64,000 bases of DNA from an uncultured Bryobacteraceae bacterium (GTDB taxonomy: Bacteria; Acidobacteriota; Terriglobia; Bryobacterales; Bryobacteraceae): positions 124,001 to 188,000 of the forward strand of contig CALJAM010000001.1 of assembly GCA_938027685.1 (NCBI GenBank). The letters are read 5' to 3'. Position numbers and translations under genes: made by a program. Each line of letters opens with the position of its first letter. Position 1 is the first letter of the stretch. Shown in pieces: positions 1-9,259 of this stretch. The notes under the pieces are model-generated. The model worked only from the letters and a program-made list of their open reading frames with translations. It was not told the origin of the DNA and made no database searches.

Positions 1-3000
1 CGGATGGGGCAGACCTTGCGCAACGAGGTTTACACTGCTCTGCCTCTGGCCATGGGCACCGCGCCTCGGGACCCCACGGCGTTTGTGCGGCTGATGCCCG
101 GCATTTCCGGAACCGGCGGGACCTACAGCGCGGGAAACGTTCTCGCCGCCCAGCCCAACTCGCAGGAGGTCTTTATCGAGGGACTCCCGCTGACCGACCC
201 CGCCGTACAGGGCGAGGTGCGCTATCTCTCGCTCGCCGTCTCGGTCGAGGCGATCGACCAGTTCCAGTTGGAGACGGCAAACGCCCCGGTACAGTACGGC
301 GGAGCGGGCAGCACGAACTTCGTGCTGAAATCCGGCGGCAACGATTTCCATGGCACGCTTTACGAGTATTTCCGCAACGACAAGCTGGACGCTCGCGGCT
401 TCTTCGCTTCCCGTCGCCCGACGCACCGGCAGAACGAATTCGGCTTGAATCTCTCCGGCCCGCTGGTCCGTAACCGCATCTTCTTCTTCGGCAACTACGA
501 CGGCTACCGGTACCGCACCCAAACGCAGCCTGCGTTCTATTCCATCCCGACCGAACCGGCTCGACGGGGTGACTTCAGCGCCTTCCCGGTGGGGATCTTC
601 GATCCTGCGACCACCGATTGTTCACGAGGACCCTGCACGCGCAGTCCGTTCCCGGCTAACCGCATCCCGCTCAGCCGTATCTCGCCGATTTCGAATTATT
701 TCCAATCCTTTCTGCCGCCCACGACAAACAGTAACTTACAAAACAACTATTTGAGTTCGGTCAACGTGGGCTACAACAACGACAGCACGACGGATAAAGT
801 CGATTTTTACCTGGCTGACAGGCAGCAAATCTACTGGCTCTATACGCGCGGACGGCGCAAACAGGCCACGCCCTACCGCTACGGCACGCTTCCGCTGCCC
901 TACGCCGATGCGCGCAAGGTGACGGAAGTGCCCACGAGTTCGCAGATCCGCCACACCTACGTGCCGACGGCGAACACGGTCAACCAGCTCAGCTTCGGAC
1001 TGGCGCGCTTCGGCGGTTGGATCGAGAACGTCACGATGGAGGGCAAGTACCCGCAGAAGGCCGGTCTGAAGGGCCTGCCTCCCGGTGAGGCCGATTCTTC
1101 GTTCCCCGAGATCAGCTTCAGCGGGCCGAACTCTCCCAGCGGCTGGCGGGGAACCAACTCGCGAGCCAACGAGGAAGTGCACAACACGTTCACCCTCCAG
1201 GACAACCTGCAATGGACACGCGGTCGCCATTCGTTGAGCCTGGGCTTCCAGACGCAGCGCATGCAGGTGAACATAAAGGAACGGCGCTACGGAAGCCTGG
1301 CGACGTGGAACTTCAGCAATACACAGACGGCCGGCTTCGACAGCCGGGGCACGCTCCTTACCAATACGGGCAACAGCTATGCCAGTTACCTGCTGGGTTA
1401 CGTCAACTCGGCCACCATCGTAGAAGACTGGGTGGTGGGCACGGGCGGGCGTTACCGCACCTATGCCTGGTGGATCCATGACAACTGGAAGCTGCTTCCC
1501 CGCCTGACGTTGAATCTTGGTTTGCGTTACGACATCATGACGCCGTATGTGGAGGTTCGGGACCGGATGTCCTTCTTCAATCCGTCGGTTCCGAATCCCG
1601 CCGTCGGTGGTTACCCAGGGGTGTTAATGTTCGCAGGCTACGGTCCGAACAGCTGCATGTGCCGAACGCCTGTCAGGACCTACTACAACAACTTCCAGCC
1701 GCGCGTAGGCATGGCGCTTTCGTTGAGCTCCCGAACCGTCTTACGCGCAGGCTACTCGATTTCTTCGACCCATCGCGGAGCGGTCGGCGGCCGCGGCGGC
1801 GGCCGCACCGGCACGGGCCTGCTGGGCTATTCGGCGCAAGCCTCCTTCACCAGTCTGGACGGCGGCATCAGCCCGGCCTTCGACTGGGACGACGGCGTTC
1901 CCCCTTACCAGAAAGCTCCCTTCTTCGAGCCCACTTTGAACAGCGGTTTCTACGTGGGCAAGCCGCAGGGCGGTTCGGTGACCTACGGGGACCCATTGAT
2001 CGGCGGTCATCCCCCGCGGTACCAGTTCTGGAGCTTCGGCTTCCAGCGCGCGATGCCGTGGGAGGTCACGCTGGGCGTGCACTACGTGGGTAACAACGGG
2101 CACTATCTGGACGGGGGTCCACGCGGCATGTGGTCCGGTCATATTCATCCCAGATTCCTGGTGTTGGGGAACCTGCTGCGCTCGAGTGCAACGCCGGCCA
2201 ACATCGCGGCCGCGCAAGCCATCCTAGCGGAGGTGCGCTTGCCCTACCCGAACTACACGGGAGCCATCTCGCAAATGCTGCGGCCCTTCCCGCAGTACGC
2301 GGGCGTGAACGACGTCTGGCCCATGGTCGGCAACTCCAATTACAATTCGCTTCAAGTTACGCTCGACAAGCGGCTCTCGCAGGGTCTGATCGTGAATCTC
2401 AACTACACCCGCGGGAAAGGTTTTGACGACCTTGGCTACCGCAACGGATACATCAAAGACAAAGCCCGGATGACCGCCACCCCGCACATCCTCAACGTCA
2501 TGTTCGTCTACCATTTGCCGCTCGCCGATTTGGGTCCTGTTCGCGGCTCGCGCTGGGCGCGAGCGGCGGCGCAGGGCTGGCGGATCTCGGGCATCTTCAC
2601 ATACCGTGACGGAACGGGCATCGGTTCGGTAGGCGCCAGCTGCAACCTGCCCAATGCCGGGAGTTGCTACGCCGACTATAACCCCAACTTCAAGGGCTCG
2701 GTGCGGATCAACGGACCTTACGGAAGCGGCGATCTGCTCGGTCCCAACCCGACGGTATTTCTCGATCGCAACGCTTTTCAGAATCCCGCGGCGTTCACCT
2801 TCGGGACTACGCCGCGCACCATGGCCTACGGCCTGCGCAATCCGGGCCAGAAGAACCTCGACGTTAGCGTTCGACGGGAGTTCCGCCTGCGTGAATCGCT
2901 CCGATTGAGCTTCCAGGCCGACGCCTTCAACATGGCCAACTGGGTGATGTTCTCGGCGCCGAACGTTAACATCACGTCGGCGGCCTTCGGGCGCATTAGC

Positions 3001-3054
3001 AGCCAGGCGAATTCCCCGCGGGCGGTGCAGTTCAGCTCGCGCATCGAGTTTTGA
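1..3054 (+). CDS. TonB-dependent receptor, Oar-like (5' end outside window)
   Basis: Outer-membrane receptor that would import large substrates, probably oligosaccharides, using TonB energy. The reading frame is open through base 1, so the signal peptide and the usual N-terminal carboxypeptidase-regulatory-like domain lie upstream. The visible 1,017 codons start inside the plug (a VFIEGLPLTDP stretch near residue 58) and run through a long beta-barrel rich in aromatic alternating strands. The chain ends in ...RIEF, the terminal Phe expected of a BAM-inserted barrel. This Oar-like, SusC-like layout is greatly expanded in Acidobacteria. The rhamnogalacturonan lyase gene starts 45 bp downstream on the same strand, which suggests a pectin-fragment substrate; that is inference from context. 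Family assignment is secure, substrate is not. Confidence 0.9.
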   Translation, partial: RMGQTLRNEVYTALPLAMGTAPRDPTAFVRLMPGISGTGGTYSAGNVLAAQPNSQEVFIEGLPLTDPAVQGEVRYLSLAVSVEAIDQFQLETANAPVQYGGAGSTNFVLKSGGNDFHGTLYEYFRNDKLDARGFFASRRPTHRQNEFGLNLSGPLVRNRIFFFGNYDGYRYRTQTQPAFYSIPTEPARRGDFSAFPVGIFDPATTDCSRGPCTRSPFPANRIPLSRISPISNYFQSFLPPTTNSNLQNNYLSSVNVGYNNDSTTDKVDFYLADRQQIYWLYTRGRRKQATPYRYGTLPLPYADARKVTEVPTSSQIRHTYVPTANTVNQLSFGLARFGGWIENVTMEGKYPQKAGLKGLPPGEADSSFPEISFSGPNSPSGWRGTNSRANEEVHNTFTLQDNLQWTRGRHSLSLGFQTQRMQVNIKERRYGSLATWNFSNTQTAGFDSRGTLLTNTGNSYASYLLGYVNSATIVEDWVVGTGGRYRTYAWWIHDNWKLLPRLTLNLGLRYDIMTPYVEVRDRMSFFNPSVPNPAVGGYPGVLMFAGYGPNSCMCRTPVRTYYNNFQPRVGMALSLSSRTVLRAGYSISSTHRGAVGGRGGGRTGTGLLGYSAQASFTSLDGGISPAFDWDDGVPPYQKAPFFEPTLNSGFYVGKPQGGSVTYGDPLIGGHPPRYQFWSFGFQRAMPWEVTLGVHYVGNNGHYLDGGPRGMWSGHIHPRFLVLGNLLRSSATPANIAAAQAILAEVRLPYPNYTGAISQMLRPFPQYAGVNDVWPMVGNSNYNSLQVTLDKRLSQGLIVNLNYTRGKGFDDLGYRNGYIKDKARMTATPHILNVMFVYHLPLADLGPVRGSRWARAAAQGWRISGIFTYRDGTGIGSVGASCNLPNAGSCYADYNPNFKGSVRINGPYGSGDLLGPNPTVFLDRNAFQNPAAFTFGTTPRTMAYGLRNPGQKNLDVSVRREFRLRESLRLSFQADAFNMANWVMFSAPNVNITSAAFGRISSQANSPRAVQFSSRIEF

Positions 3055-3099
3055 CGGTGCCGGGCCGGCGCGCTGGGCGCCCCTTCAAGGGAGTGGACG

Positions 3100-4935
3100 A
3101 TGACGAAAAGGCCGGGAGGTATTCTGGCTGTTCTCGTTTTCACGCTTTGCGGATCGCTCCTTGCGCAGAACGAGAAAGGCTCGATTCCTCCGAACTTTGG
3201 ATTCTACAAATTGAACCCCGAATATAAAGGCGAGCCGCCCTCCTATGGCTGGGCGGCGGAACGCGTCAGGGAGAAACTTGGCCGCGGCCTGGTTGCATTA
3301 CGATTAAGCGAATCGTCGGTTTACCTGAGTTGGCGGTTGCTGGAAAGCGATCCGCCGGAGGTCGGCTTCCATGTCTACCGAGCGACGGGCGGCGGTGCGC
3401 CGGTGCGCTTGAGCAGGCAGGCCGTTCGGCGGACGACGGACTTTCTTGACTCTTCCGCTCCGCAAGGCCGGGAACACTCGTGGTGGGTGCGGCCAGTCGT
3501 GCGCGGCCGGGAACTTGAGCCTTCGCCCGCGGTCAGTTTGCCGCCAGGCTCACCGGCCCGTCCATTCCTTTGCCTAAAGCTGAAAGACGACTTGCCGCAG
3601 GGCTCGGTCGATCGCGTGGGCGTCGGCGATCTGGACGGTGACGGCGAGTATGACTTCGTGGTCAAGCGCCCGCGCGGCGTGGTGGATCCGGGCACCATAC
3701 GGCGCAGTCCCGATACTTTCAAGATCGAAGCCTACCGACGGGACGGCACGTTTTTGTGGCGGCGCGACTTAGGCTGGTCGATCGAGCTCGGCATCTGGTA
3801 TTCGCCGATGATCGTTTACGACCTGGACGGTGATGGTAAGGCGGAGGTTGCGCTGAAGACCGGTGAGGGTGATCCCCGCGAGCCCAACGGGCAGGTGCTG
3901 AGCGGTCCGGAGTATCTGTCGGTCTGGAACGGGCTCACGGCAGAAGAAATCGCGCGCACCCGCTGGATTCCCCGCGGCAAGCCTTCCGATTGGGGCGATT
4001 ACACCGGCAACCGCATGAACCGCAACATGATCGGCGTAGCTTACCTGGACGGCAAGACGCCCGCGGTCGTCGTGCTGCGCGGCATTTACGGCCTCATGAA
4101 AATGGAAACCTGGTTCCTTCAGAAAGGGAGGCTGGAACGGATTTGGTCCTGGTCGAACTTTACTTCGGGATGGAAGTATCAGGGACAGGGACAGCACTCG
4201 ATCCACGTGGCGGACATCGACGGTGACGGGCGCGACGAGATCCTCAACGGCTCGATCGCCGTAGACCACGACGGCCGCATCATGTGGAGCACCGGACTGG
4301 GGCACGGCGACCGTTTTTACGTCGGCGACATAGATCCCGAACGGCCCGGACTAGAAGTCTTCTATACGTACGAGGATCCGCATCCGCAGAACGGCGTGAG
4401 CCTGTGGGATGCCCGGACGGGCGACCTTATCTGGGGGTTGCGCGAGGAAACCGAAGACAACCAGATTCGCGCCGGCTTCTGCGCCGATATCGATGCGGCG
4501 ATTCCGGGCATGGAGTGCTGGGCTGACAGGTATTACTTCTCGGCCAAAGGGAAGCGACTCGATCCGCCCGTGCCGCCCCAGGTGGGCCTGGTGTGGTGGG
4601 ACGCCGATCCGCTACGTGAGCTGTTGGGCCGCGGCGTGATCTCGAAGTGGAAGGGAGCGGAACTGCCGCCGCGCATCGAGGGGGTTCCTTTACTCATCGC
4701 GGATATCGTGGGCGACTGGCGCGAGGAAATCGTGACTTATTACGAGGGCGAGCTCCGGATTTATTCGACTACGATTCCAGCTGCGGACCGCCGCGTTTGT
4801 CTCATGCAGGACCCGCTCTACCGGCTGGATGTGGCTTTGCGCACGATGGGCTATGAACACGTACCCATGACCAGTTATTATCTGGGTACGCTCGCCCCCG
4901 CCCGAGCGCTTTCGAGGAAGGTCCTTTCGAAGTAA
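3100..4935 (+). CDS. Rhamnogalacturonan lyase, polysaccharide lyase family 11-like, secreted
   Basis: Predicted to cleave the rhamnose-galacturonate backbone of pectin (rhamnogalacturonan I) by beta-elimination. The 611-residue length and order match PL11 enzymes (YesW/YesX type): signal peptide (residues 1-22, ending CGSLLAQ), a fibronectin-like beta domain (about 60-150), then an eight-bladed propeller marked by calcium-binding DLDGDG/DIDGDG loops (DLDGDGEYD, DLDGDGKAE, DIDGDGRDE), the TGNRMNRN segment and the QGQHSIHVADID and GLGHGDR stretches typical of the family. An AAGGGAG Shine-Dalgarno lies just upstream of the ATG. The last 58 bp overlap the convergent VCBS-repeat gene. Exo versus endo mode cannot be told from the sequence. 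Confidence 0.85.
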   Translation: MTKRPGGILAVLVFTLCGSLLAQNEKGSIPPNFGFYKLNPEYKGEPPSYGWAAERVREKLGRGLVALRLSESSVYLSWRLLESDPPEVGFHVYRATGGGAPVRLSRQAVRRTTDFLDSSAPQGREHSWWVRPVVRGRELEPSPAVSLPPGSPARPFLCLKLKDDLPQGSVDRVGVGDLDGDGEYDFVVKRPRGVVDPGTIRRSPDTFKIEAYRRDGTFLWRRDLGWSIELGIWYSPMIVYDLDGDGKAEVALKTGEGDPREPNGQVLSGPEYLSVWNGLTAEEIARTRWIPRGKPSDWGDYTGNRMNRNMIGVAYLDGKTPAVVVLRGIYGLMKMETWFLQKGRLERIWSWSNFTSGWKYQGQGQHSIHVADIDGDGRDEILNGSIAVDHDGRIMWSTGLGHGDRFYVGDIDPERPGLEVFYTYEDPHPQNGVSLWDARTGDLIWGLREETEDNQIRAGFCADIDAAIPGMECWADRYYFSAKGKRLDPPVPPQVGLVWWDADPLRELLGRGVISKWKGAELPPRIEGVPLLIADIVGDWREEIVTYYEGELRIYSTTIPAADRRVCLMQDPLYRLDVALRTMGYEHVPMTSYYLGTLAPARALSRKVLSK

Positions 4936-7124
4936 TACAGGTGACCGTCCTCGCCGCCGACCAGCAGGTCGAGCCGCCCGTCGCCGTTCCAGTCGAAGGC
5001 GCAGGGCGCAGGGTTGTGGCCCTGGATCTTCACTGGGAGCAACGGCCCTCGCAGTGCCATCACCGGCTTCTGCTGGGATCCGACGTTTTCGTACCAGAGC
5101 GGGCCGTCCTCGCCGTCCGTCAGCAGATCGAGATCACCGTCGCCGTCCCAATCCGCCAGTTCGACCTTGCGGCGTCCGCTTGCGCCCGCGCGCCCACGCG
5201 CCAGATAAAGAAACCGGCCGCTCGGCTCGACAAAAATCCGTTCGGGCGGTAACAGCACCAAGCGTTCACCGCGCCGTTGCCTGCGATAGAGTGCGAGGTA
5301 ACCCCGATAATCCAGCATCACGAGATCGGGCAGGCCGTCACCGTCCCAGTCCACCACGCGCGGCGTGGTTCGCCACTGGGTGACAAGCTGCTTGCCCTTG
5401 GGCTGCCACCAGACCCAGTCGGGCTTGGGCGGCTTTCCGGGCCACTCGACCTCGACGGGTTCGGCGGGCGCCAAGTCGGGCCGTGTTGCTGTGCCCACGT
5501 TCCGGTACCAGACGACCTCGCCGCGGATGTCGTTCACCAGAATGTCGAGATCGCCGTCCAGATCCCAGTCTGCGACCCACGGGTTGGTGTAGCCCCATTT
5601 GGCTTCGGCAGGCCCCTGGACGGAGCCGTTCGGCCCGGCCTGACGCCTAATTACGCGGCCTCCGGCTTCGAGATAGCCGCGGTTGACGAAGACGGGGGCT
5701 TCGCGTGTGCCGATGTTCTCGAAATACTGCAGATAGCCCGCGGAGTTACCGGTAATGAGGTCGGGCCTGCCGTCGCCATTCCAGTCGGCTACGACGGGAC
5801 GCACGAGCGCGCCGCTCTTCAGATAGGGATCCAGCTGCTGGAAGTACCGCGGCGGGGCCAGCCGGGGAGCCTCCCCCCGCGGGGCTGTGTTCTCAAGGAA
5901 GGCCACGGCGCCGTCCTCCTCGCCGACGATCAGGGAGGCACGGCCGTCCACGTGCCAGTAAACTACGCGCGGCTGGATCATGCAGAGATCCATCCGCAGG
6001 ATTTTGCCGTCGACCCGCAACAGTTCGCCCGCCGCCAGTCTGGGCTCCCGGCGCGTCCCCAGGTTGCGAAAAAGGGTGATGGTGTCGAGGAAACTGCCGC
6101 CGATGAGATCCAACACGCCTCGACCGAACCAATCGACAGGATTCGGAGCAGGACTGCCGTAAAGATCGATGACCCGCCCACCGGCTTGCAGGGGTAGGCC
6201 GGCCTCGTAGCGCGGCTCGCGGTTCGTTCCGATATTCCGGTGGAAGTAAATATAGCCGTGCAAAGGGCCTCGAGTCCAGCGGCCCTGCTCGTCGTAAGCA
6301 TCGTCCCATCCGTAGTCGCGCCAATCGCTGACGCCCACAAGAAGATCGATGAGGCCGTCGCCGTCCCAATCCGCCGGATGCCATAAGTCGTCGCGTCCCA
6401 CCCAGTAACTCCGTTCCAGGCGCACGGAAACGAAACGGCTCAGACGGTAGCGCACGAAATCGTCATAGTAACCACCGCTGATTACTAAGTCGGCTGCGCC
6501 GTCACCGTTGAAATCCGCGGCGACGATGTCCTTTCTGCCCGGACCCAGCCACTCCGCGCGATCGAAAAGCGGCTGCTCGCGACCGCCGAGGTTGCGGAAC
6601 AGGTACATGCCGTTGTAGGGGCGATCCGTGCAGGAAACTACCAGATCGAGGTCGCCGTCGCCATCCACGTCGAATGCGGCGGGGAAGGCCCAGAGGCCGA
6701 CGGCGAGCCGATCCCTGACGCCCACGCGTCCGTAGCTGACGCGGTCGCCGCTGCCGATCATGGCGGGCTCGGGCAAACGTTCGGTTTCGCCCGCGCCGCA
6801 AAGGTCGAAGTAAACATGGTAAGCGCCGGGCCCGCGCGAAACCCAGCGGAATTCAGCGCGCGGACGACGCCATTCGGTCTTGCAGGGAATCCGCTGAAGC
6901 CCATCCACCGCGAACACGCGGACCGAATCCGGGTTGAATTCAGCCGGCATTTCCCGGACGATGAGGACGGGGCGACCGGCTGGTTCGGTCAGGGTTACCG
7001 CGAACCGCAGGCTGTTGCGCGTCGGCCAGGCTGAGGTCCCCCGGACTTCGACGGGGCCTATCTGGTCCGCTGTGGCGCCGAGCATGCCCACACCGGCGAA
7101 GAGGGCCCACATGCGGGGGCTCAC
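4878..7124 (-). CDS. Secreted FG-GAP/VCBS-repeat protein
   Basis: A 748-residue exported protein built almost wholly of beta-propeller repeats. I count nine calcium-loop motifs of the D-x-D/N-G-D-G-x-x-D-L type (for example DVDGDGDLDL, DFNGDGAADL, DWDGDGLIDL, DWNGDGRPDL, DWDGDGLPDL, DWNGDGRLDL), two of them degenerate (DWFGRGVLDL, DWDLDGDLDI). The start chosen is GTG at 7124: it overlaps the TGA of the upstream ThuA gene (GTGA) and has a GGAGG about 7 bp upstream; ATG 7112 is an in-frame alternative. Residues 5-21 form a signal peptide. A beta-sandwich-like region precedes the repeats. Function is unknown; such proteins bind carbohydrate or protein at the cell surface. Last gene of the operon with the glycosylasparaginase and ThuA genes. 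Confidence 0.8.
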   Translation of the reverse strand: MSPRMWALFAGVGMLGATADQIGPVEVRGTSAWPTRNSLRFAVTLTEPAGRPVLIVREMPAEFNPDSVRVFAVDGLQRIPCKTEWRRPRAEFRWVSRGPGAYHVYFDLCGAGETERLPEPAMIGSGDRVSYGRVGVRDRLAVGLWAFPAAFDVDGDGDLDLVVSCTDRPYNGMYLFRNLGGREQPLFDRAEWLGPGRKDIVAADFNGDGAADLVISGGYYDDFVRYRLSRFVSVRLERSYWVGRDDLWHPADWDGDGLIDLLVGVSDWRDYGWDDAYDEQGRWTRGPLHGYIYFHRNIGTNREPRYEAGLPLQAGGRVIDLYGSPAPNPVDWFGRGVLDLIGGSFLDTITLFRNLGTRREPRLAAGELLRVDGKILRMDLCMIQPRVVYWHVDGRASLIVGEEDGAVAFLENTAPRGEAPRLAPPRYFQQLDPYLKSGALVRPVVADWNGDGRPDLITGNSAGYLQYFENIGTREAPVFVNRGYLEAGGRVIRRQAGPNGSVQGPAEAKWGYTNPWVADWDLDGDLDILVNDIRGEVVWYRNVGTATRPDLAPAEPVEVEWPGKPPKPDWVWWQPKGKQLVTQWRTTPRVVDWDGDGLPDLVMLDYRGYLALYRRQRRGERLVLLPPERIFVEPSGRFLYLARGRAGASGRRKVELADWDGDGDLDLLTDGEDGPLWYENVGSQQKPVMALRGPLLPVKIQGHNPAPCAFDWNGDGRLDLLVGGEDGHLYYFERTFLESARAGASVPR

Positions 7125-8119
7125 CGTAAATCCTCCGGGCGCAGCCCGCGTGCGAATCCGCCGAATCCGAAGGGACGGGGCTTGTAGTCGCCGACCAGCG
7201 CCACGTCGGAGCGCGCCGGAATGCGGTCTTCCAGGCCCAGGGCCCAATAGCAGGCGTTGACCAGCAGACGCCGGAACCCCTCGCTCAGCAGGTCCTGGGA
7301 AGAACCCATGGTCGTGGTGAACACACGCGCCGGTTTGCCCTGCGGTCCGCGGTACGTCCTCACCCAAGCTATGGGCATCATCGGGTTGTTCACCGGGCCG
7401 GCGGCGGGCGGTGAGTCCGGCCTCATGCCGTCGAGCACCTGGCCGAGAACGAGCGGTTGCGAGTCGCCCGGAAGCGGGAGCCGCACCGCGTAGACGTCCG
7501 TCGGGCCCCAGATGTCGCCGTCGCCGATGCCCCGCAGGATGGGATGGCTGCGCTGTTCGGGGACCAGGATGCCCCGCGTGCTTTGCTTCCCGTGCGCACC
7601 GTGGTGGCGTATCCAGGTCTCACCGAGCACCTGGCGTCCGAACCCGCCCTCCCACTCTTTGCTGCGCCACGAGTAGCGTGCATAGGTGGGACTCGATTTC
7701 AGATCGAAGGCATGGGTTGCGGTTCGCATTCCGATGATGGGTCTGCCGGACTCGACGTATTCGACGATGTACTTCATCTGATCGTCCGGCAGATCGCGGA
7801 ACCGCACGAAGATCACCATCAAATCGGCTTCCCGAAGCATGTGGAGCCCGGGGATGTTGTCGCGACGGTCGGGGTTGATCGTGCCGTCGACGGGGTCGAT
7901 GGCAAAGAGCACGGTGGCGCGAAACCCGTGACGGAAGGCAAGGATCTTCGCCAGTTGCGGGAGCGCCTCTTCGGAGCGATACTCTTCGTCGCCGCTCACC
8001 AGGACGACGTGCCTGCCGCGCCCGGGGCCTGCGCTTCCCTCGAAGACCAGCCACGGCTCGGCCGCAGCGCAGCTTGCAGCCGCGAGGATGATCGCGATCG
8101 CGTTCAACCGGCCGCGCAT
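7121..8119 (-). CDS. ThuA-like domain protein, secreted
   Basis: A 332-residue protein with a signal peptide (residues 1-20, ending SCAAA) followed by a ThuA-like, class I glutamine-amidotransferase-like fold. Seen: HVVLVSGDEEYRSEE at the start of the Rossmann-like core, LMVIFVRFRDLPDDQ, and GRPIIGMRTATHAF, the position of the amidotransferase nucleophile elbow, with Met-Arg in place of Cys-Leu, so glutaminase chemistry is not expected. The motif PMMPIAWVRTYRGPQGKPARVFTTTMG-like C-terminal strand pair is typical of the family in Planctomycetes and Acidobacteria. ThuA itself is linked to trehalose use in rhizobia, but the role here is unknown. The open frame extends to 8428, but that extension lies inside the glycosylasparaginase gene; ATG 8119 has an AGGAG upstream and is preferred. 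Confidence 0.78.
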   Translation of the reverse strand: MRGRLNAIAIILAAASCAAAEPWLVFEGSAGPGRGRHVVLVSGDEEYRSEEALPQLAKILAFRHGFRATVLFAIDPVDGTINPDRRDNIPGLHMLREADLMVIFVRFRDLPDDQMKYIVEYVESGRPIIGMRTATHAFDLKSSPTYARYSWRSKEWEGGFGRQVLGETWIRHHGAHGKQSTRGILVPEQRSHPILRGIGDGDIWGPTDVYAVRLPLPGDSQPLVLGQVLDGMRPDSPPAAGPVNNPMMPIAWVRTYRGPQGKPARVFTTTMGSSQDLLSEGFRRLLVNACYWALGLEDRIPARSDVALVGDYKPRPFGFGGFARGLRPEDLR

Positions 8120-8135
8120 CGCGGATTCTCCTGCA

Positions 8136-9230
8136 TCAGGCTCTACGTTCCAGCAGGAAGGCGCACGGCTCGAGCCGGCTGCCGTTGCCGTCGTTGACCG
8201 CGAATCGCCGCGGCACCACCTTACCGTCACGAGGGCTGCCGCTCCACAACGATGCGCTGCCGTACTCGCCGTCCTTGCGCAGCGCATAAAAAACCAGGTC
8301 GAACTTGGCCAGGCGGCTGCGGTCGTGGTCGAAGTTCCGGGCGACGCGTTCCAGCGCGGCCAGGCAGGCCTCTTTCGGCGACATGCCCCGGCGCATGTTT
8401 TCGACGATCGTGTGGGCGCCCGCCACACGGATGCACTCTTCGCCGCGACCGGTCGCTCCGGCGGCGCCGACGTCCTGATCCACCCAAAGGCCCGCGCCGG
8501 GCAACGGCGAATCGCCTACGCGGCCGGGGATCTTCCATGCCAGCCCGCTGGTGGTCGTTACGCCGGACATTTCCCCTCGGGCGTTCAGCGCCAGGCAGTT
8601 GATGGTCCCGGTGGGCGGATTGGTGGCGACCTCCCAGGCCCAGGCCAGCGTGGCTTCGTCCACTCCGGGGAACTTTCGCCGCAACCATGCACCCGGCTTT
8701 ACGGGCGCATCGAGTCCATCGCTCCAGTTGCTGTGCCCTTGACGATCGCGCAGGGACTCCTTCCAGACCAGCCACGCCAGTCGGGCCTTTTCGGTCAATA
8801 ACTCCTCTTCTTTGAAGCCGTGGGCCTTGGCGAAGCGCAGTGCGCCCTCGCCGACCAGCATCACGTGGTCCGTGCGTTCCATCACGAGGCGCGCGACCTT
8901 CGAGGGTGTCTTGATGTTGCGCAGGGCGGCCACGGCCCCGCAGCGGCGCGTGGGCCCATGCATGACGCTGGCGTCCAGCTCGACCACGCCCTCCTCGTTG
9001 GGCAGGCCGCCATAGCCGACCGAGGTGTCCTCGGGGTCTTCCTCGTTGATGTTGACGCCCGCGATGACGGCCTCCAGTGTGTCTCCTCCGGCCTGAAGGA
9101 TCTCCATGGCCCGTGCGCAGGCGCGCAGGCCGTTGGCGCTGGCGATGACGATGTTGCGCGGCCCCGGCGCTGCTGCCCGCAGGGCGGGCAAGCACGCCAT
9201 ACCCGACAGCCATTCCCTACGGTTGACCAA
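8136..9230 (-). CDS. N4-(beta-N-acetylglucosaminyl)-L-asparaginase (glycosylasparaginase)
   Basis: Hydrolyses the Asn-GlcNAc bond of N-linked glycopeptides; an N-terminal-nucleophile hydrolase made as a precursor that cleaves itself. The 364 residues align in order with flavobacterial and human enzymes: NEEDPEDTSVGYGGLPNEEG, ASVMHGPTRRCGAVA, the autocleavage/nucleophile segment PTGTINCLAL (Thr209 is the expected nucleophile), and the substrate loop GRVGDSPLPGAGLWVDQDVGA. The N-terminus NRREWLSGMACLPALRAA resembles a short twin-arginine signal. The start is TTG 9230, supported by GGAGG six bases upstream and no in-frame ATG nearby. First gene of the minus-strand operon; 16 bp separate it from the ThuA-like gene. 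Periplasmic location is inferred from the signal and the co-exported neighbours. Confidence 0.87.
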   Translation of the reverse strand: MVNRREWLSGMACLPALRAAAPGPRNIVIASANGLRACARAMEILQAGGDTLEAVIAGVNINEEDPEDTSVGYGGLPNEEGVVELDASVMHGPTRRCGAVAALRNIKTPSKVARLVMERTDHVMLVGEGALRFAKAHGFKEEELLTEKARLAWLVWKESLRDRQGHSNWSDGLDAPVKPGAWLRRKFPGVDEATLAWAWEVATNPPTGTINCLALNARGEMSGVTTTSGLAWKIPGRVGDSPLPGAGLWVDQDVGAAGATGRGEECIRVAGAHTIVENMRRGMSPKEACLAALERVARNFDHDRSRLAKFDLVFYALRKDGEYGSASLWSGSPRDGKVVPRRFAVNDGNGSRLEPCAFLLERRA

Positions 9231-9259
9231 GCTCGACCTCCTGCGAAATCATTCATGAT

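Noticed and set aside
5277-6197. 306-codon plus-strand open frame
   Set aside because: Antisense to the VCBS-repeat gene; the repeated calcium motifs on the other strand explain its regularity.
7125-7367. N-terminal extension of the VCBS-repeat protein
   Set aside because: It overlaps the ThuA-like gene out of frame and precedes a clear signal peptide; GTG 7124 overlaps the ThuA stop with a good ribosome site.
8120-8428. N-terminal extension of the ThuA-like protein
   Set aside because: The extension sits inside the glycosylasparaginase gene in another frame; the internal ATG 8119 has a Shine-Dalgarno and begins a proper signal peptide.
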